Below are positions 16,453-24,980 of a stretch of 64,000 nucleotides of DNA, in pieces. A program made the position numbers and the translations under genes. Numbering within the stretch: the first letter of the stretch is position 1; every line of letters begins with the position of its first letter. Origin of the DNA: Kitasatospora xanthocidica. Lineage in GTDB: Bacteria; Actinomycetota; Actinomycetes; Streptomycetales; Streptomycetaceae. The DNA is taken from positions 27,670 to 91,669 of the forward strand of contig NZ_BNBY01000030.1 in the NCBI RefSeq assembly GCF_014656195.1. The letters run 5' to 3'. The notes beneath the pieces were generated by a model, which was given only the letters and a program-made list of their open reading frames with translations, was not told the DNA's origin and searched no databases.

Positions 16453-16992
16453 TCAGCCCTTGTGCTGCCGGTAGGCCTCCTCCGCCGCGTCCAGTACCGC
16501 CGCCAGGTCGCCGCCCGCGGTGGCGGTCGCGGTGGCGGCCACCGCGCCCTCGACGAACGGGGCGTCGGCGAACCGGACCGGGAACGGCAGGCCGTGCTCG
16601 TCGGCCTCGGACAGCAGGGTGCGGACGGTGGTGACGGCGCCGCCCAGGTCGGCGAGCACCACCACGCCGTGGCCCTGGTCGACCCGCCGGGTCGCCGCGG
16701 CCACCAGGACGGCGCTGATGCCGGGACCGTCCGACGGGTCGCCGCCGGTCGCGGAAACCGGCGCGGGGGAGTCGGATCCGGTCAATGCGAGCGCGAGGTC
16801 GCGCACGGCGGTGGCCAGTTCCTGGCTGTGCGAGACCAGGACGATCCCGACCCGGCCGTGCACGGGGGGCCGGGGCGGCGTCGGCCGGGGCAGCGTGGTG
16901 GGCGAGGGGGGCGTACGGGGCGCCGGAGGATGGGCCGAGGGGGCGTCGGAGATGGGGATGACGTCGGCGCGGGTGCCGTCCCGGCGGCTCAT
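16453..16992 (-). CDS. dhaM: PTS-dependent dihydroxyacetone kinase phosphotransferase subunit DhaM
   Basis: The 179-residue product has a Pro-rich 45-residue N-terminal extension, then an EIIA-mannose-like domain: GRVGIVLVSHSQELA with the phospho-accepting His, VDQGHGVVVLADLGGAVTTVRTLL, and DAPFVEGAVAATATATAGGDL. DhaM takes phosphate from HPr and passes it to the ADP of DhaL, so DhaK can phosphorylate dihydroxyacetone. The usual partners dhaK and dhaL are not adjacent. The PTS enzyme I that would feed it (ptsI) is 45 kb away in this window. Start ATG at 16992, with AAGGGAG upstream. Confidence 0.87.
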   Translation of the reverse strand: MSRRDGTRADVIPISDAPSAHPPAPRTPPSPTTLPRPTPPRPPVHGRVGIVLVSHSQELATAVRDLALALTGSDSPAPVSATGGDPSDGPGISAVLVAAATRRVDQGHGVVVLADLGGAVTTVRTLLSEADEHGLPFPVRFADAPFVEGAVAATATATAGGDLAAVLDAAEEAYRQHKG

Positions 16993-17331
16993 CGGCTGCT
17001 CCCTTGGGCGGGTCGGTGGGTAGGTCGGTGGGTGGGGGTGGGCGGGGTCGCCCGGCGGTCCGGTCCGGCCCCGTGGGGGCCCGCGGAGGCCCCCGTACGG
17101 CCGGCGGGGTCCTGCCGGGTCCCTCCCGGGCCCGGGGCGGCGCCCTGGCAGCACTCTGGCAGCTGCCCGCGCCCCCTGCCGGTCGGGACACGCCTCGACC
17201 TTCTCGACCGTGCCTCGAGCCGGCCTCCGGGGGTGTCCGCCCCGGTCGGGGGAGTCCTCGTCAACCCGCTGACCGGGGCCGGGAGGTGTGGCTAGGCTGG
17301 CTCGGGAAAGCCGTCGGGAGGAGATCGGTCA

Positions 17332-17595
17332 GTGGCAGTGAACAGTGGGACGGACACGGGGACCGGTGGCGCGCAGCGGGAGCTGGCGCCGAGCGGGAAG
17401 CCCAGGGTGGACTTCACCGGTGCGGAGTGGCTGTGCAGCAGCCAGGGGGTCGGAGACGTCCAGATCGCGTTCGTGGACGGGTACATCGGGATGCGGGACG
17501 GCCGCCAGGAGGACGGGCCGGTCCTGGTCTTCACGCCGGCGGAGTGGCGGGCGTTCGTGCTCGGCGCCCGGGACGGCGAGTTCGACCTCACCTGA
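17332..17595 (+). CDS. DUF397 domain protein
   Basis: The 87-residue product contains FTGAEWLCSSQGVGDVQIAFVDGYIGMRDGRQEDGPVLVFTPAEWRAFV, the DUF397 pattern of actinomycetes. Such proteins usually sit next to an Scr1-type helix-turn-helix regulator and are thought to modulate it; no such regulator is adjacent here. GTG start at 17332 with GGGAGGAG upstream; a TAGGCT (-10-like) lies at 17293. A 16-bp perfect hairpin follows the gene. Confidence 0.85.
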   Translation: MAVNSGTDTGTGGAQRELAPSGKPRVDFTGAEWLCSSQGVGDVQIAFVDGYIGMRDGRQEDGPVLVFTPAEWRAFVLGARDGEFDLT

Positions 17596-17666
17596 GCCGA
17601 TCGCCTGAGCCGCTCACCTGTGTCGTTTGCCTGAGCGGCACGTTCGGGACGCGTGGGTGAACCAGT

Positions 17667-17706
17667 GCGGAGCGGGCCCCGGAACACCGACCGGGGCCCG
17701 CTCCGC
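17667..17706 (+). terminator. Intrinsic terminator-like hairpin after the DUF397 gene
   Basis: A perfect 16-bp stem (17667-17682 with 17691-17706), 8-nt loop, then GGTTTTCC downstream. Confidence 0.85.
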
Positions 17707-18385
17707 AGCTGGTTTTCCGGTCGGAACATCACAACTGATGATCTATTGAGCGTGCCCCGTCAGAATTTCTGTTGACTGTTAGACAAACGCAGCTCAGAGT
17801 ATGAGCACAGGCAGACGCCGTGCCCACCGCCCCCACGCGGCCAGACACGGCGCCTGCTGTGCGGCCCGGCAGCGTTGCCAGGCCATCCTCCCAGTCATCC
17901 CCTGCGCACCGGGGTGCGTCGGCCGGTCCCGGCCCACGAAGGGCCGGCAGTCGCCGGGAGGCTGGCGCCGAGACCGAGAGCGACTCGGACAGCGGCACCG
18001 AATGCTCGGGACCCGCACGCCCCCACGCGGCGGCGTCCCGAGCAAGATCCACGGGAGCGACGGGCCGGGGCCCCGCGGATCTGGCTTGTGATGCATGGAA
18101 CTGTTGGCTTGTGTGTTTGTGCAGTGTGCGATGACGATGACGAAGCTGGGTGCTCGGCAGTTCGGCACGACAAGTGCACAGTGAGGGAAACGCGTGTAGG
18201 GCCGCGTTGCGACATGCCGTCCCCCCGGAGGGTGAAACCCAGAACGGCTGTCGTGCTGAACCGAACGTAGCCCGGACGGTTGCTCAGAGTCAACATTGGT
18301 CTCTGAGCGTCGATCTCCCGACCGTCCCCCGTCGGTGCCCCACCCACCCCGCGAGCGCGGTGTGCCGGACACGTACGATGTTCCC
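17707..18385. other. Gene-free stretch, unexplained
   Basis: No convincing gene is seen in about 680 bp. Open frames on both strands lack ribosome sites and family features. It holds a TTGACT (17772-17777) that could be a -35 element without a well-spaced -10, and less GC-rich patches at about 17720-17810 and 18075-18300. An old deleted gene or an untranslated RNA are both possible. Confidence 0.35.
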
Positions 18386-18880
18386 ATGTCTTTTCTCCGC
18401 CGTCGCTCCGGACAGCCCGCCGGCCCGGACTTCGACGTGCTCGCGATGGACCCGGGTGACTGGCCCGGCGACTTCGGTGCGGCCATGATGACCGGCCCGG
18501 ACGGCTCCTGCCAGGGGATTTTCCTGCGCTACGACCTGTTCGGCGGCAGAGGCCCGGCGATGTTCATCGGCAACCTCCCCGAGGGCTCGCCCGCCCGGGA
18601 GACCGGCGACGACGTGCCCTTCGAGGTGCGGCAGCTGCTCGCGGCGCTGGAGAACGACGAGCCGGTCGACTTCGTCTCGGCCGAGGACTTCCCGGTCATG
18701 CTCGGGGACGACCTGCTGATCGTGAAGAAGGTCAAGGTCAGCGAGGAGCGCGTGTTCTGCGCCCAGTTCGGCCGCAGCGACGGCGTCCTGGTCACCATCG
18801 CGTCCTGGGACCGACCGATTTCGGACGACCTGTATCAGCTGCTGAAGCCGCTCCCGGCGGACATGTTCCACCAGGGCTGA
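18386..18880 (+). CDS. Conserved hypothetical protein
   Basis: The 164-residue acidic product starts MSFLRRRSGQPAGPDFDVLAMDPGDWPGDF and contains no signal or membrane segment. It has a mixed alpha/beta look, with hydrophobic strands FLRYDLFGG, AMFIGNLP and LLIVKKVKV. I recognise it only as a type of protein common in streptomycetes and cannot assign a function. The ATG at 18386 follows a -10-like TACGAT (18374-18379) by six bases, so the message is probably leaderless. Confidence 0.7.
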   Translation: MSFLRRRSGQPAGPDFDVLAMDPGDWPGDFGAAMMTGPDGSCQGIFLRYDLFGGRGPAMFIGNLPEGSPARETGDDVPFEVRQLLAALENDEPVDFVSAEDFPVMLGDDLLIVKKVKVSEERVFCAQFGRSDGVLVTIASWDRPISDDLYQLLKPLPADMFHQG

Positions 18881-18954
18881 TTCCGGTCGGCCCGAAACCG
18901 ACGGGCCCGGATGCGCTCCGGCCGGCCGGTGTTCGCCCGTGGGCCGGACGCTGC

Positions 18955-18984
18955 TTGACGGTATCGATCAACGGTTCGTACAGT
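18955..18984 (+). promoter_or_regulatory. Vegetative-type promoter for the leader peptide
   Basis: TTGACG (18955-18960), an 18-bp spacer and TACAGT (18979-18984) form a good housekeeping-sigma promoter. The expected start (about 18991-18992) coincides with the ATG of the leader peptide. Confidence 0.65.
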
Positions 18985-18991
18985 CGCGAAC

Positions 18992-19075
18992 ATGCCGTGC
19001 CGTCTCCCCATGCTGACCCGTCGCAGGCATCTGGATCTGCGGCGCACCGCCAGCGCGGCGTGTCCGGGTCGCTGA
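18992..19075 (+). CDS. Putative Cys-type leader peptide upstream of an acyl-CoA-dehydrogenase-like gene
   Basis: A 27-codon ORF (or 21 codons from the ATG at 19010) ends RRRHLDLRRTASAACPGR. Arg-rich leaders with H-(L/V)-DL...ASA-x-C near the end are familiar in streptomycetes, ahead of cysteine and sulfur assimilation genes, where stalling at Cys codons is thought to control the downstream gene. Here the Cys codon (TGT) is four codons before the stop. The promoter at 18955-18984 would give a leaderless transcript starting at this ATG. The next gene begins 169 bp downstream. Confidence 0.68.
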   Translation: MPCRLPMLTRRRHLDLRRTASAACPGR

Positions 19076-19244
19076 GGGGGATCCGTCCCCCGGCGGCGGG
19101 AGCTCGGCCGGGTCCGGTCGACGCCGAAAACCCGGGGGCGGGCCGTTTTCCTGACCTCCGGGGCCGCCGTTCGGTACCCGCGCGCCCGTACGGCGTGCCG
19201 CCCGCATTCGCCGAGCCCACGCTGCCGCCCGGAGGCACAGCATC

Positions 19245-20744
19245 ATGACGACCCGCGCCGCCAACCGTTCGTCCGTCGACCGTTCGTCCGCAGGTCGATC
19301 GTCCGTCGACCGATCGCCCGGGGGGAGCGCCTCCGGCGGTGACCTCCCGCTCGACGATCGGGCCGCAGGCGCCCGCTCGGCCAGCGCTCGTTCGGCCGAC
19401 GATCGTTCCGCCGGTGATCGTTCGGGTGCCGAGCACTCCCGGGGAAGCGCTCCGGCACCGTCGACTTCCGGCCAGACCGGTTCCGGTCGCCGGGCGCGCG
19501 ATGACGCGGCGTCCGACGGTCTGACGGCTGCTCAGCCGACGTCAGGTCACCCGACCCCCGGTCAGCCGACGCCCGATCACCCCGCCTCCGAGCGTGCGGC
19601 GGTCGAGGCCGCGTTGGCCGGGCTGCCCCGGGTGGTGGACCTGCTCGCCGCCCGCGCCGAGGAGCACGACCGGGACGCGACCTTCCCGTACCAGGGCATC
19701 GAGGCGGTCCACGAGGCCGGGCTGCTCACCCTCACCGTCTCCCGGAAGTACGGCGGACCGGGCGGCACGCTCGCCGACACCGTCCGGGTGCTGTCCCAAC
19801 TCGGCCGAGGGGACGCCTCGGTGGCCGTGGTCACCGCGTTCACCCTGCTCCGGCACGCCGAGCAGGCCCGCCGCGCGGACTGGCCGGCGGCCGGCTACCG
19901 GCGGCTGCTCACCGAGTCCCGGCGCGGCCCCGCGCTGGTCAACACGCTGCGGGCGGAACCCGGCGCGCAGCCGGGCGGCCTGCCGGAGACGGTGGCCCGA
20001 CGGGACGGCGACGGCTGGCTGCTGACCGGCCGGAAGACCTACTGCACCGGCGCCGAGGCGCTGGCCTGGATGGCGGTCACCGCGCGGACCGACGAGGAGG
20101 AGCCGAGGATCGGGACCTTCCTGGTCCGCGGCGAGAGCGAGGGCCTGGAGATCGACCCGACCTGGGACCAGCTCGGCCTGCGGGCCAGCGCCAGCCACGA
20201 CGTGGTGCTCGACCGGGTCCGGGTGCCGGCGGACCTGGCGCTCGGCCTCGGCACCCGCGAGTCGGCGGGCGACGGCACCGAGGCCGAACTCGCCCGCGCC
20301 TGGCACGACCTGGCCCTCTCCGCGGTGGCGATCGGGGTGGCCCGGGCCGCCGAGGCCTGGCTGGTCCGTTTCCTGAGCCGGCGCACCCCGGCCAACCTGA
20401 CCGAGCCGCTCGGCACCCTGCCCCGCTACCGCTGTGCCCTGGGCGAGATCGAGGCCCAGCTGATCGGCGCCGAGGAACTGGTGCACGGCCTGGCACCGCG
20501 GGTGGACCGGGGCGAGCCGGATGCCGTCGCCCGTACCGGTCCGGCGCACCTGCTGGCCACCCGGGCGGCGACGGCCGCGGTCCAGCAGGCCGTCGCCCTG
20601 ACCGGAAATCCCGGCCTGAGCCGGCGTCACCCGCTGGAGCGGTACCTGCGGGACGTCCTCAGCAGCCGGGTGCACCTGGCGTCCGAGGAGACCGTCCTGG
20701 AGGCCGCCGGCCGGGCCGCCCTGGAGCGTGGCGCCCGGCCGTGA
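19245..20744 (+). CDS. Acyl-CoA dehydrogenase-like flavoprotein (possibly sulfur-acquisition type) with long disordered N-terminus
   Basis: The 499-residue product has an N-terminal stretch of about 110 residues rich in Ser, Arg, Asp and Pro (repeats such as RSSVDRS and SGHPTPGQPTPDHP) with no fold. A three-domain acyl-CoA dehydrogenase module follows: N-terminal helices, a middle domain with LTGRKTYCTGAEAL and GLRASASHDVVLDRVRVP, and a C-terminal helical bundle. Relatives include true dehydrogenases and the FMN-dependent DszC/SfnB group that frees sulfur from organosulfur compounds. The Cys-type leader upstream favours the latter by inference. The ATG at 19245 has GGAGG upstream, so the extension is likely translated; a shorter protein from about 19590 is the alternative. 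Confidence 0.75.
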   Translation: MTTRAANRSSVDRSSAGRSSVDRSPGGSASGGDLPLDDRAAGARSASARSADDRSAGDRSGAEHSRGSAPAPSTSGQTGSGRRARDDAASDGLTAAQPTSGHPTPGQPTPDHPASERAAVEAALAGLPRVVDLLAARAEEHDRDATFPYQGIEAVHEAGLLTLTVSRKYGGPGGTLADTVRVLSQLGRGDASVAVVTAFTLLRHAEQARRADWPAAGYRRLLTESRRGPALVNTLRAEPGAQPGGLPETVARRDGDGWLLTGRKTYCTGAEALAWMAVTARTDEEEPRIGTFLVRGESEGLEIDPTWDQLGLRASASHDVVLDRVRVPADLALGLGTRESAGDGTEAELARAWHDLALSAVAIGVARAAEAWLVRFLSRRTPANLTEPLGTLPRYRCALGEIEAQLIGAEELVHGLAPRVDRGEPDAVARTGPAHLLATRAATAAVQQAVALTGNPGLSRRHPLERYLRDVLSSRVHLASEETVLEAAGRAALERGARP

Positions 20745-20784
20745 TCCATGGCGCGCCCTGGCCGGACCCGGGCCCGCGGTCGTC

Positions 20785-22026
20785 TCAGCGCGTCCCGACC
20801 GCGGCCCGGACGGCCCGGCGGGCGAGCGCGGCGTCGTCGTAGAGCCGGCGGATCATGATCCGCTGCTCCTCGCCGGCGCCCGGCACGTCGTACAGCCGGA
20901 TCTCCCGCATCAGCACCAGCACCAGGTTCACCAGGAACGCGTCCCGGGCCAGCGTGCCGCCGCTCTGGGCGAGTTGGCTGATCTGCCGACGCGCCGCGGT
21001 GTCCCCGGAGAGCACGCTCCACAGCACCGCCAGGTCGTAGCCGGGCAGGTACCAGCCGGCCTGCTCCCAGTCGACCAGCACCGGGCCGGACGGCGCCAGC
21101 AGCATGTTGCTGAGCAGGGCGTCGCCGTGGCAGAGCTGCATCGGGGTGTGGCCGAGGCCGTGCAGCAGGCCGCGCAGGTCGCCGGCGTCCCGGTCGGTGA
21201 GCTGGCCCACCGAGTGGTAGCGGGCGATCTCCAGCGGGTAGTCCATGCGCGGCTGGAACACGTCGGTCGGCGGCCGCCACAGGTTCAGCGTCCGGACGGT
21301 GTTGAGCAGCGCCCGGACCTCGCCCGGGGTGGGCGCGTTGACCGGGTGGCGCTCCCGGGCGGCCGGGCGGCCGGGGACGCGCTCCATGACCAGCACGCAG
21401 CGGTCGTGGTCGGCCGCGACCAGCCGGGGCAGCCGCACCGGCGGGCGGTGCCGGACGAACGCCCGGTAGACCGCGACCTCGTGGTGGAAGTCGGCCACCA
21501 GCTGCTCGAAGTACTCACTCCGCACCGCCTGCGGCGCCAGGCACTTGGCGACCACCGGCGCCCGCCCGATGGTGCCCGCCACCAGGATGTGGCGGCTGCC
21601 CTCGCGCAGGACCTGGCGCGGGGTGAACGCGGGACATATCCGCGCGACGCTCGCCAGCGCGGCCCGTACCGACGGGGTCTGCAGCGCGGACGGATCGATC
21701 CGCTCCGGCCCGCCGGGCAGTCCGGGCCGCGGCCGGGTGCGCAGCACCTGGCCGTCCGCTTGCCGGGCGAGCGGGATCCGGCCGCCGGGCGGCGGGACCG
21801 TCTCGGGGCCGCGCAGCCCCAGCGCGGTACGGCCGGTGGGTCCCAGCGCCGTACGGCCGGCCGGGGCGACCCGGGTGTCCGCGGCCCTGCCCTCGACGCC
21901 GCGCGGAGCCGCCGGGCGGCTCGCCGGGGGCACCTGCCTGGGGCCGGGTCGGCCGGTGGCTGCGGTGGGGGGGCGCAGCGCGGTGCGGGTCGCGGTCGGC
22001 GTGGGGGTCGTCGCTGAGGAGTACAT
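20785..22026 (-). CDS. APH-family phosphotransferase-like protein
   Basis: The 413-residue product has a Pro/Arg/Thr-rich N-terminal region of about 110 residues, then an aminoglycoside-phosphotransferase/choline-kinase fold. GTIGRAPVVAKCLAP is the nucleotide-binding Lys strand, CVLVMERVPGRPA the hinge, LCHGDALLSNMLLAPSGPVLVDWEQAG the catalytic loop (HGD...N) and metal-binding DWE. It should phosphorylate a small hydroxylated molecule; the substrate is unknown and resistance should not be assumed. The ATG at 22026 is the first with a plausible context; the ribosome site is weak. Confidence 0.78.
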   Translation of the reverse strand: MYSSATTPTPTATRTALRPPTAATGRPGPRQVPPASRPAAPRGVEGRAADTRVAPAGRTALGPTGRTALGLRGPETVPPPGGRIPLARQADGQVLRTRPRPGLPGGPERIDPSALQTPSVRAALASVARICPAFTPRQVLREGSRHILVAGTIGRAPVVAKCLAPQAVRSEYFEQLVADFHHEVAVYRAFVRHRPPVRLPRLVAADHDRCVLVMERVPGRPAARERHPVNAPTPGEVRALLNTVRTLNLWRPPTDVFQPRMDYPLEIARYHSVGQLTDRDAGDLRGLLHGLGHTPMQLCHGDALLSNMLLAPSGPVLVDWEQAGWYLPGYDLAVLWSVLSGDTAARRQISQLAQSGGTLARDAFLVNLVLVLMREIRLYDVPGAGEEQRIMIRRLYDDAALARRAVRAAVGTR

Positions 22027-22624
22027 GGGCTGAGGGTGGTCCCTTCCGGTCCGTCGGCAGGTGCGGCCCCGCGGGGGCGGGGAGGGCCGGTGCCGTGCTT
22101 CCTGGCGTGACGGCGGCCCTGCGGGTGGTGCCTTGCGGTGGTGCTCGCGGTGGCGCGGTGCCCGAATGCGGTTCGTGCGGTTCGTGCGCTTCGCCGGTCC
22201 GTGCGCCACCGCGGTGCGGCGGGTGGTTCTGGGTGCGGTGCCGCGTGCGGTGCGGTGGGTGGTGCACGGGCGCCGGGCACGGACGCGGGGTCAGGAACCC
22301 CTGTTTCGGCGGTGCTCCGACCGTCCGCACCCTGGGGAATGCGGTCGGCCGGACCGTGCCGTGGCCGTGCCCGGCGCTCCCGCGCCACCCGGCCGCGCCA
22401 CCCCCTCGGGTGAGAACCGGGAGCGTCCCGTGACACCGTCGGGGGACTGCCCCGACGCTGGTGGGACGCCGCCCGACCCGGGGGCGAGGTGGCGCACCCC
22501 TACAACACACCCGTCGGGCACTGGCTTAGTAGTCTGGCGGGCCCTGGCGAACGGTGGCGAATGCTCGCCTGGCACTTGCCCGAGCCTCTAGCCTCGGAGG
22601 AAGCCGAGGAACCTGGGGGCTTCA
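22027..22624. other. Gene-free divergent promoter region
   Basis: About 600 bp between the divergent kinase-like and NsdA/B-like genes. It is dominated by degenerate GTGCGGT-type low-complexity DNA at about 22130-22270. Near the right edge a -10-like TAGCCT (22589-22594) is followed by a short hairpin (CCTCGG 22592-22597, CCGAGG 22604-22609) just before the TTG start at 22625. No gene is seen. Confidence 0.4.
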
Positions 22625-24106
22625 TTGAGCAGGGGACCCAACACCCGACTCGCCGACCTGTTCGTCCTGACCGGATGGTCCAAGGGCGAACTCGCGCGGC
22701 TGGTCAACCGCCGGGGTGCCGCGATGGGACAGATGCACCTGTCCACCGACACGTCGAGGGTACGGCGTTGGATCGAGCAGGGGGAGATCCCGCGCGATCC
22801 GGTGCCGAGGGTGCTGGCGGCCGTGTTCACGGAGCGGCTCGGCCGTGTCGTCACCACTGAGGACCTCGGTCTGGAACGACACCGGCCCACCAGGTCCGGA
22901 GCGGAGCCGTCCGCAGCAGTGCCATGGTCGCCGGATCGAACAGCCGCGGTCCTCACCGAGTTCACGGGAATGGACCTCATGCTGAACCGACGTGGATTGG
23001 TGGGCGCCGGAGCCGCGCTCACGGCCGGGGCGGTCATCGCCGACTCGCTGAAGGGCTGGCTGGGCGGGGACGCGGTCGCGTACGCGGCCTCGGCGCCCGG
23101 GCCGCGCCAGGTGGTCGCCGGGAGCGGCGCGCGCCCGGTGGTGGACGTGTACGACGCGGGCCCGGTCGGGCTCGACGAGGTGGAGTCGCTGGAGCACTCG
23201 GTGCAGGTCTTCCGGGCCTGGGACGCGGCCCGCGGCGGCGGGCTGCAGCGCAAGGCGGTGGTCGGTCAGCTCAACGAGGTCGGCGGCCTGTTGACGCACC
23301 GCCACCCGGCCGCCGTCGAGCAGCGGCTGTGGCTGGTCGCGGCCAACCTGGCGGTGCTGGCGGGCTGGATGTCGCACGACGTGGGCCTGGAGCCCACCGC
23401 CCAGCGGTACTTCATGATCGCGGCCGAGGCCGCCAAGGAGGCCGGGGACCGGCCGCGGGCCGGGGAGGCGATCTCCCGGGCCGCGCGCCAGATGGTCCAC
23501 CTGGGCCGGGCCGACGACGCGCTCGACCTGATGTCGGCGGCCAAGGCGGCCGGCGGGCAGCTGGTGCCCAGAACGCGCGCCATGCTGAACACCGTCGAGG
23601 CCTGGGCGCACGCCTCGATCGGGCACTCCCAGGACACCTACCGGCTGCTCGGCGAGGCCGAGGACCTGTTCGCCGAGGACTCGCCGGAGCCGCCGCCGTC
23701 CTGGATGCAGGTGTTCGACGAGGCCGAACTGCGCGGCATGCAGGCCCTGGTGCTGCGCACGCTGGCCGAGCACGACCCGGGGGCGGCCGCCGACGCCCGC
23801 AAGCAGGCGGAACGGGTGATCACGCTGCGGGAGGGCACCGGACAGCTGCGCTCGGCGCTGTTCGACCGGATCACCCTCGCCTCGGTGCACCTGATCACGG
23901 GCGAGCCGGACGCGGCGGAGCTGCAGGCCAAGATGGTGATGAACCTGATCGGCCAGAACTCCTCGCACCGGACCTGGGACCGGCTGCGCGAGATGTACCG
24001 GCTGACCGCGGCCTACCGGGGGCTGCCGGTGGTGGACGAGCTGCGGGCCGAGCTGGGGCGGGAGCTGCGGGCGGCGGACGCCAAGAACCGGCCGCGGCTG
24101 ACCTGA
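22625..24106 (+). CDS. NsdA/NsdB-like regulator (N-terminal DNA-binding-like region, TPR-like helical body)
   Basis: The 493-residue product starts RLADLFVLTGWSKGELARLVNRRGAAMG, then STDTSRVRRWIEQGEIPRDPVPRVLAAVFTERLG, the N-terminal module of the NsdA/NsdB family. A hydrophobic patch (RRGLVGAGAALTAGAVIADSLKGWLGG) follows near residue 125, then helical repeats. NsdA and NsdB are negative regulators of differentiation and antibiotic production in Streptomyces coelicolor; which paralogue this matches cannot be told by eye. The apparent start is TTG at 22625, with GGGGG five bases upstream and no better ATG or GTG before the conserved module. Confidence 0.78.
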   Translation: MSRGPNTRLADLFVLTGWSKGELARLVNRRGAAMGQMHLSTDTSRVRRWIEQGEIPRDPVPRVLAAVFTERLGRVVTTEDLGLERHRPTRSGAEPSAAVPWSPDRTAAVLTEFTGMDLMLNRRGLVGAGAALTAGAVIADSLKGWLGGDAVAYAASAPGPRQVVAGSGARPVVDVYDAGPVGLDEVESLEHSVQVFRAWDAARGGGLQRKAVVGQLNEVGGLLTHRHPAAVEQRLWLVAANLAVLAGWMSHDVGLEPTAQRYFMIAAEAAKEAGDRPRAGEAISRAARQMVHLGRADDALDLMSAAKAAGGQLVPRTRAMLNTVEAWAHASIGHSQDTYRLLGEAEDLFAEDSPEPPPSWMQVFDEAELRGMQALVLRTLAEHDPGAAADARKQAERVITLREGTGQLRSALFDRITLASVHLITGEPDAAELQAKMVMNLIGQNSSHRTWDRLREMYRLTAAYRGLPVVDELRAELGRELRAADAKNRPRLT

Positions 24107-24238
24107 GGAGCGGGACCGGCGCGCGGGCGCCCGGCGTGGCCCTCGGTCCGGTGGCGCGGTGCGGTCCGGCAGCGCGGTTCGGCGCCGTGGGTCGGTGCCG
24201 TGGGTCGGTGCCGCGCTTCGGCCCGGTGGCGCGAGGGC

Positions 24239-24862
24239 TCAGTCCGGCGGTGCCGGCCGGAGCAGCATGCGCAGCGCGGTGACGGTGCCGTCCGCGCCGA
24301 GGACGGGTTCGCCCGCGCACTCGATGCTGTCGTGCCGTCCGCAGGGCCGGCGGATCCGCAGGGTGCCGGCGGCGACGCGGCCGTGCACCAGGGCGTCGGT
24401 CATCATCCGGCGCAGGAGCGGCCGGTCCGCCTCGGGAAGGCGGTCGGGCAGCCGGTCGAGGCTGAGCGGCCCGCGCTCCGGGTCGCAGCCGAGGAGGACG
24501 TAGGTCTCCGCGTTCCACTTGATGCCGTCGGTCTGCAGGTCCCACTCGGCGGAGCCGAGGACGACCTCGCCGCCGGGGGCACCGCCGTGCTCGCCGCCGT
24601 CGCCGAGGTAGGGGCCGGACGGCTCCCGCGCCGTGCCGTCCACTCTGCCGTCCGTTCCGCCGTCGGCGTCGCCGCCGGTGCCGTCGTCGCCCGTTCTGCC
24701 GCTGCCTGTTCCGCCGCCGGCGCGGCCCGCCGTGCCCGCGGCACCGGCGGCTCCGCCGGCGTTCGTGCCGCAGCCGGTCGTGCCGGAGCCGGTCGCGCCC
24801 GCCGGGGCGCCGTCCACCGTGGCGGTGCCCGGCGGGCGGGCGGCGCCTAAGGGCATGTTCAT
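24239..24862 (-). CDS. PAS-fold domain protein with Gly/Thr-rich N-terminus
   Basis: The 207-residue product has about 100 residues of Gly/Thr/Ala/Asp-rich low-complexity sequence. A PAS-like domain follows: SAEWDLQTDGIKWNAETYVLLGCDPERGPLSLDRLPDRLPEADRPLLRRMMTDAL and a final strand TVTALRMLLRPA. PAS domains of this type (PAS_3) sense ligands or mediate dimers, but no output domain is attached. The ATG at 24862 is followed by a second ATG two codons on; neither has a strong ribosome site. It is divergent from the HEAT-repeat gene across a palindrome-rich 287-bp gap. Confidence 0.68.
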   Translation of the reverse strand: MNMPLGAARPPGTATVDGAPAGATGSGTTGCGTNAGGAAGAAGTAGRAGGGTGSGRTGDDGTGGDADGGTDGRVDGTAREPSGPYLGDGGEHGGAPGGEVVLGSAEWDLQTDGIKWNAETYVLLGCDPERGPLSLDRLPDRLPEADRPLLRRMMTDALVHGRVAAGTLRIRRPCGRHDSIECAGEPVLGADGTVTALRMLLRPAPPD

Positions 24863-24980
24863 GGCGGGTCCATCGCTCGGGTTCGGCCCGCTTTGTGCGG
24901 GTCGTCGGGTTGTGAGAAGACTGTCGCACAGCGTCCTCACCCCTGTGGGCGATTTGGACAGATCGCAGGCAAAATTCCCC

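Noticed and set aside
17801..18091. 96-codon ORF starting MSTGRRRAHRPHAARHG
   Set aside because: Arg/Pro-rich shadow-like composition, no ribosome site, no family resemblance.
20785..22026. Aminoglycoside resistance gene
   Set aside because: The kinase fold is clear, but nothing identifies an antibiotic substrate; chromosomal homologues of this fold are often unrelated to resistance.
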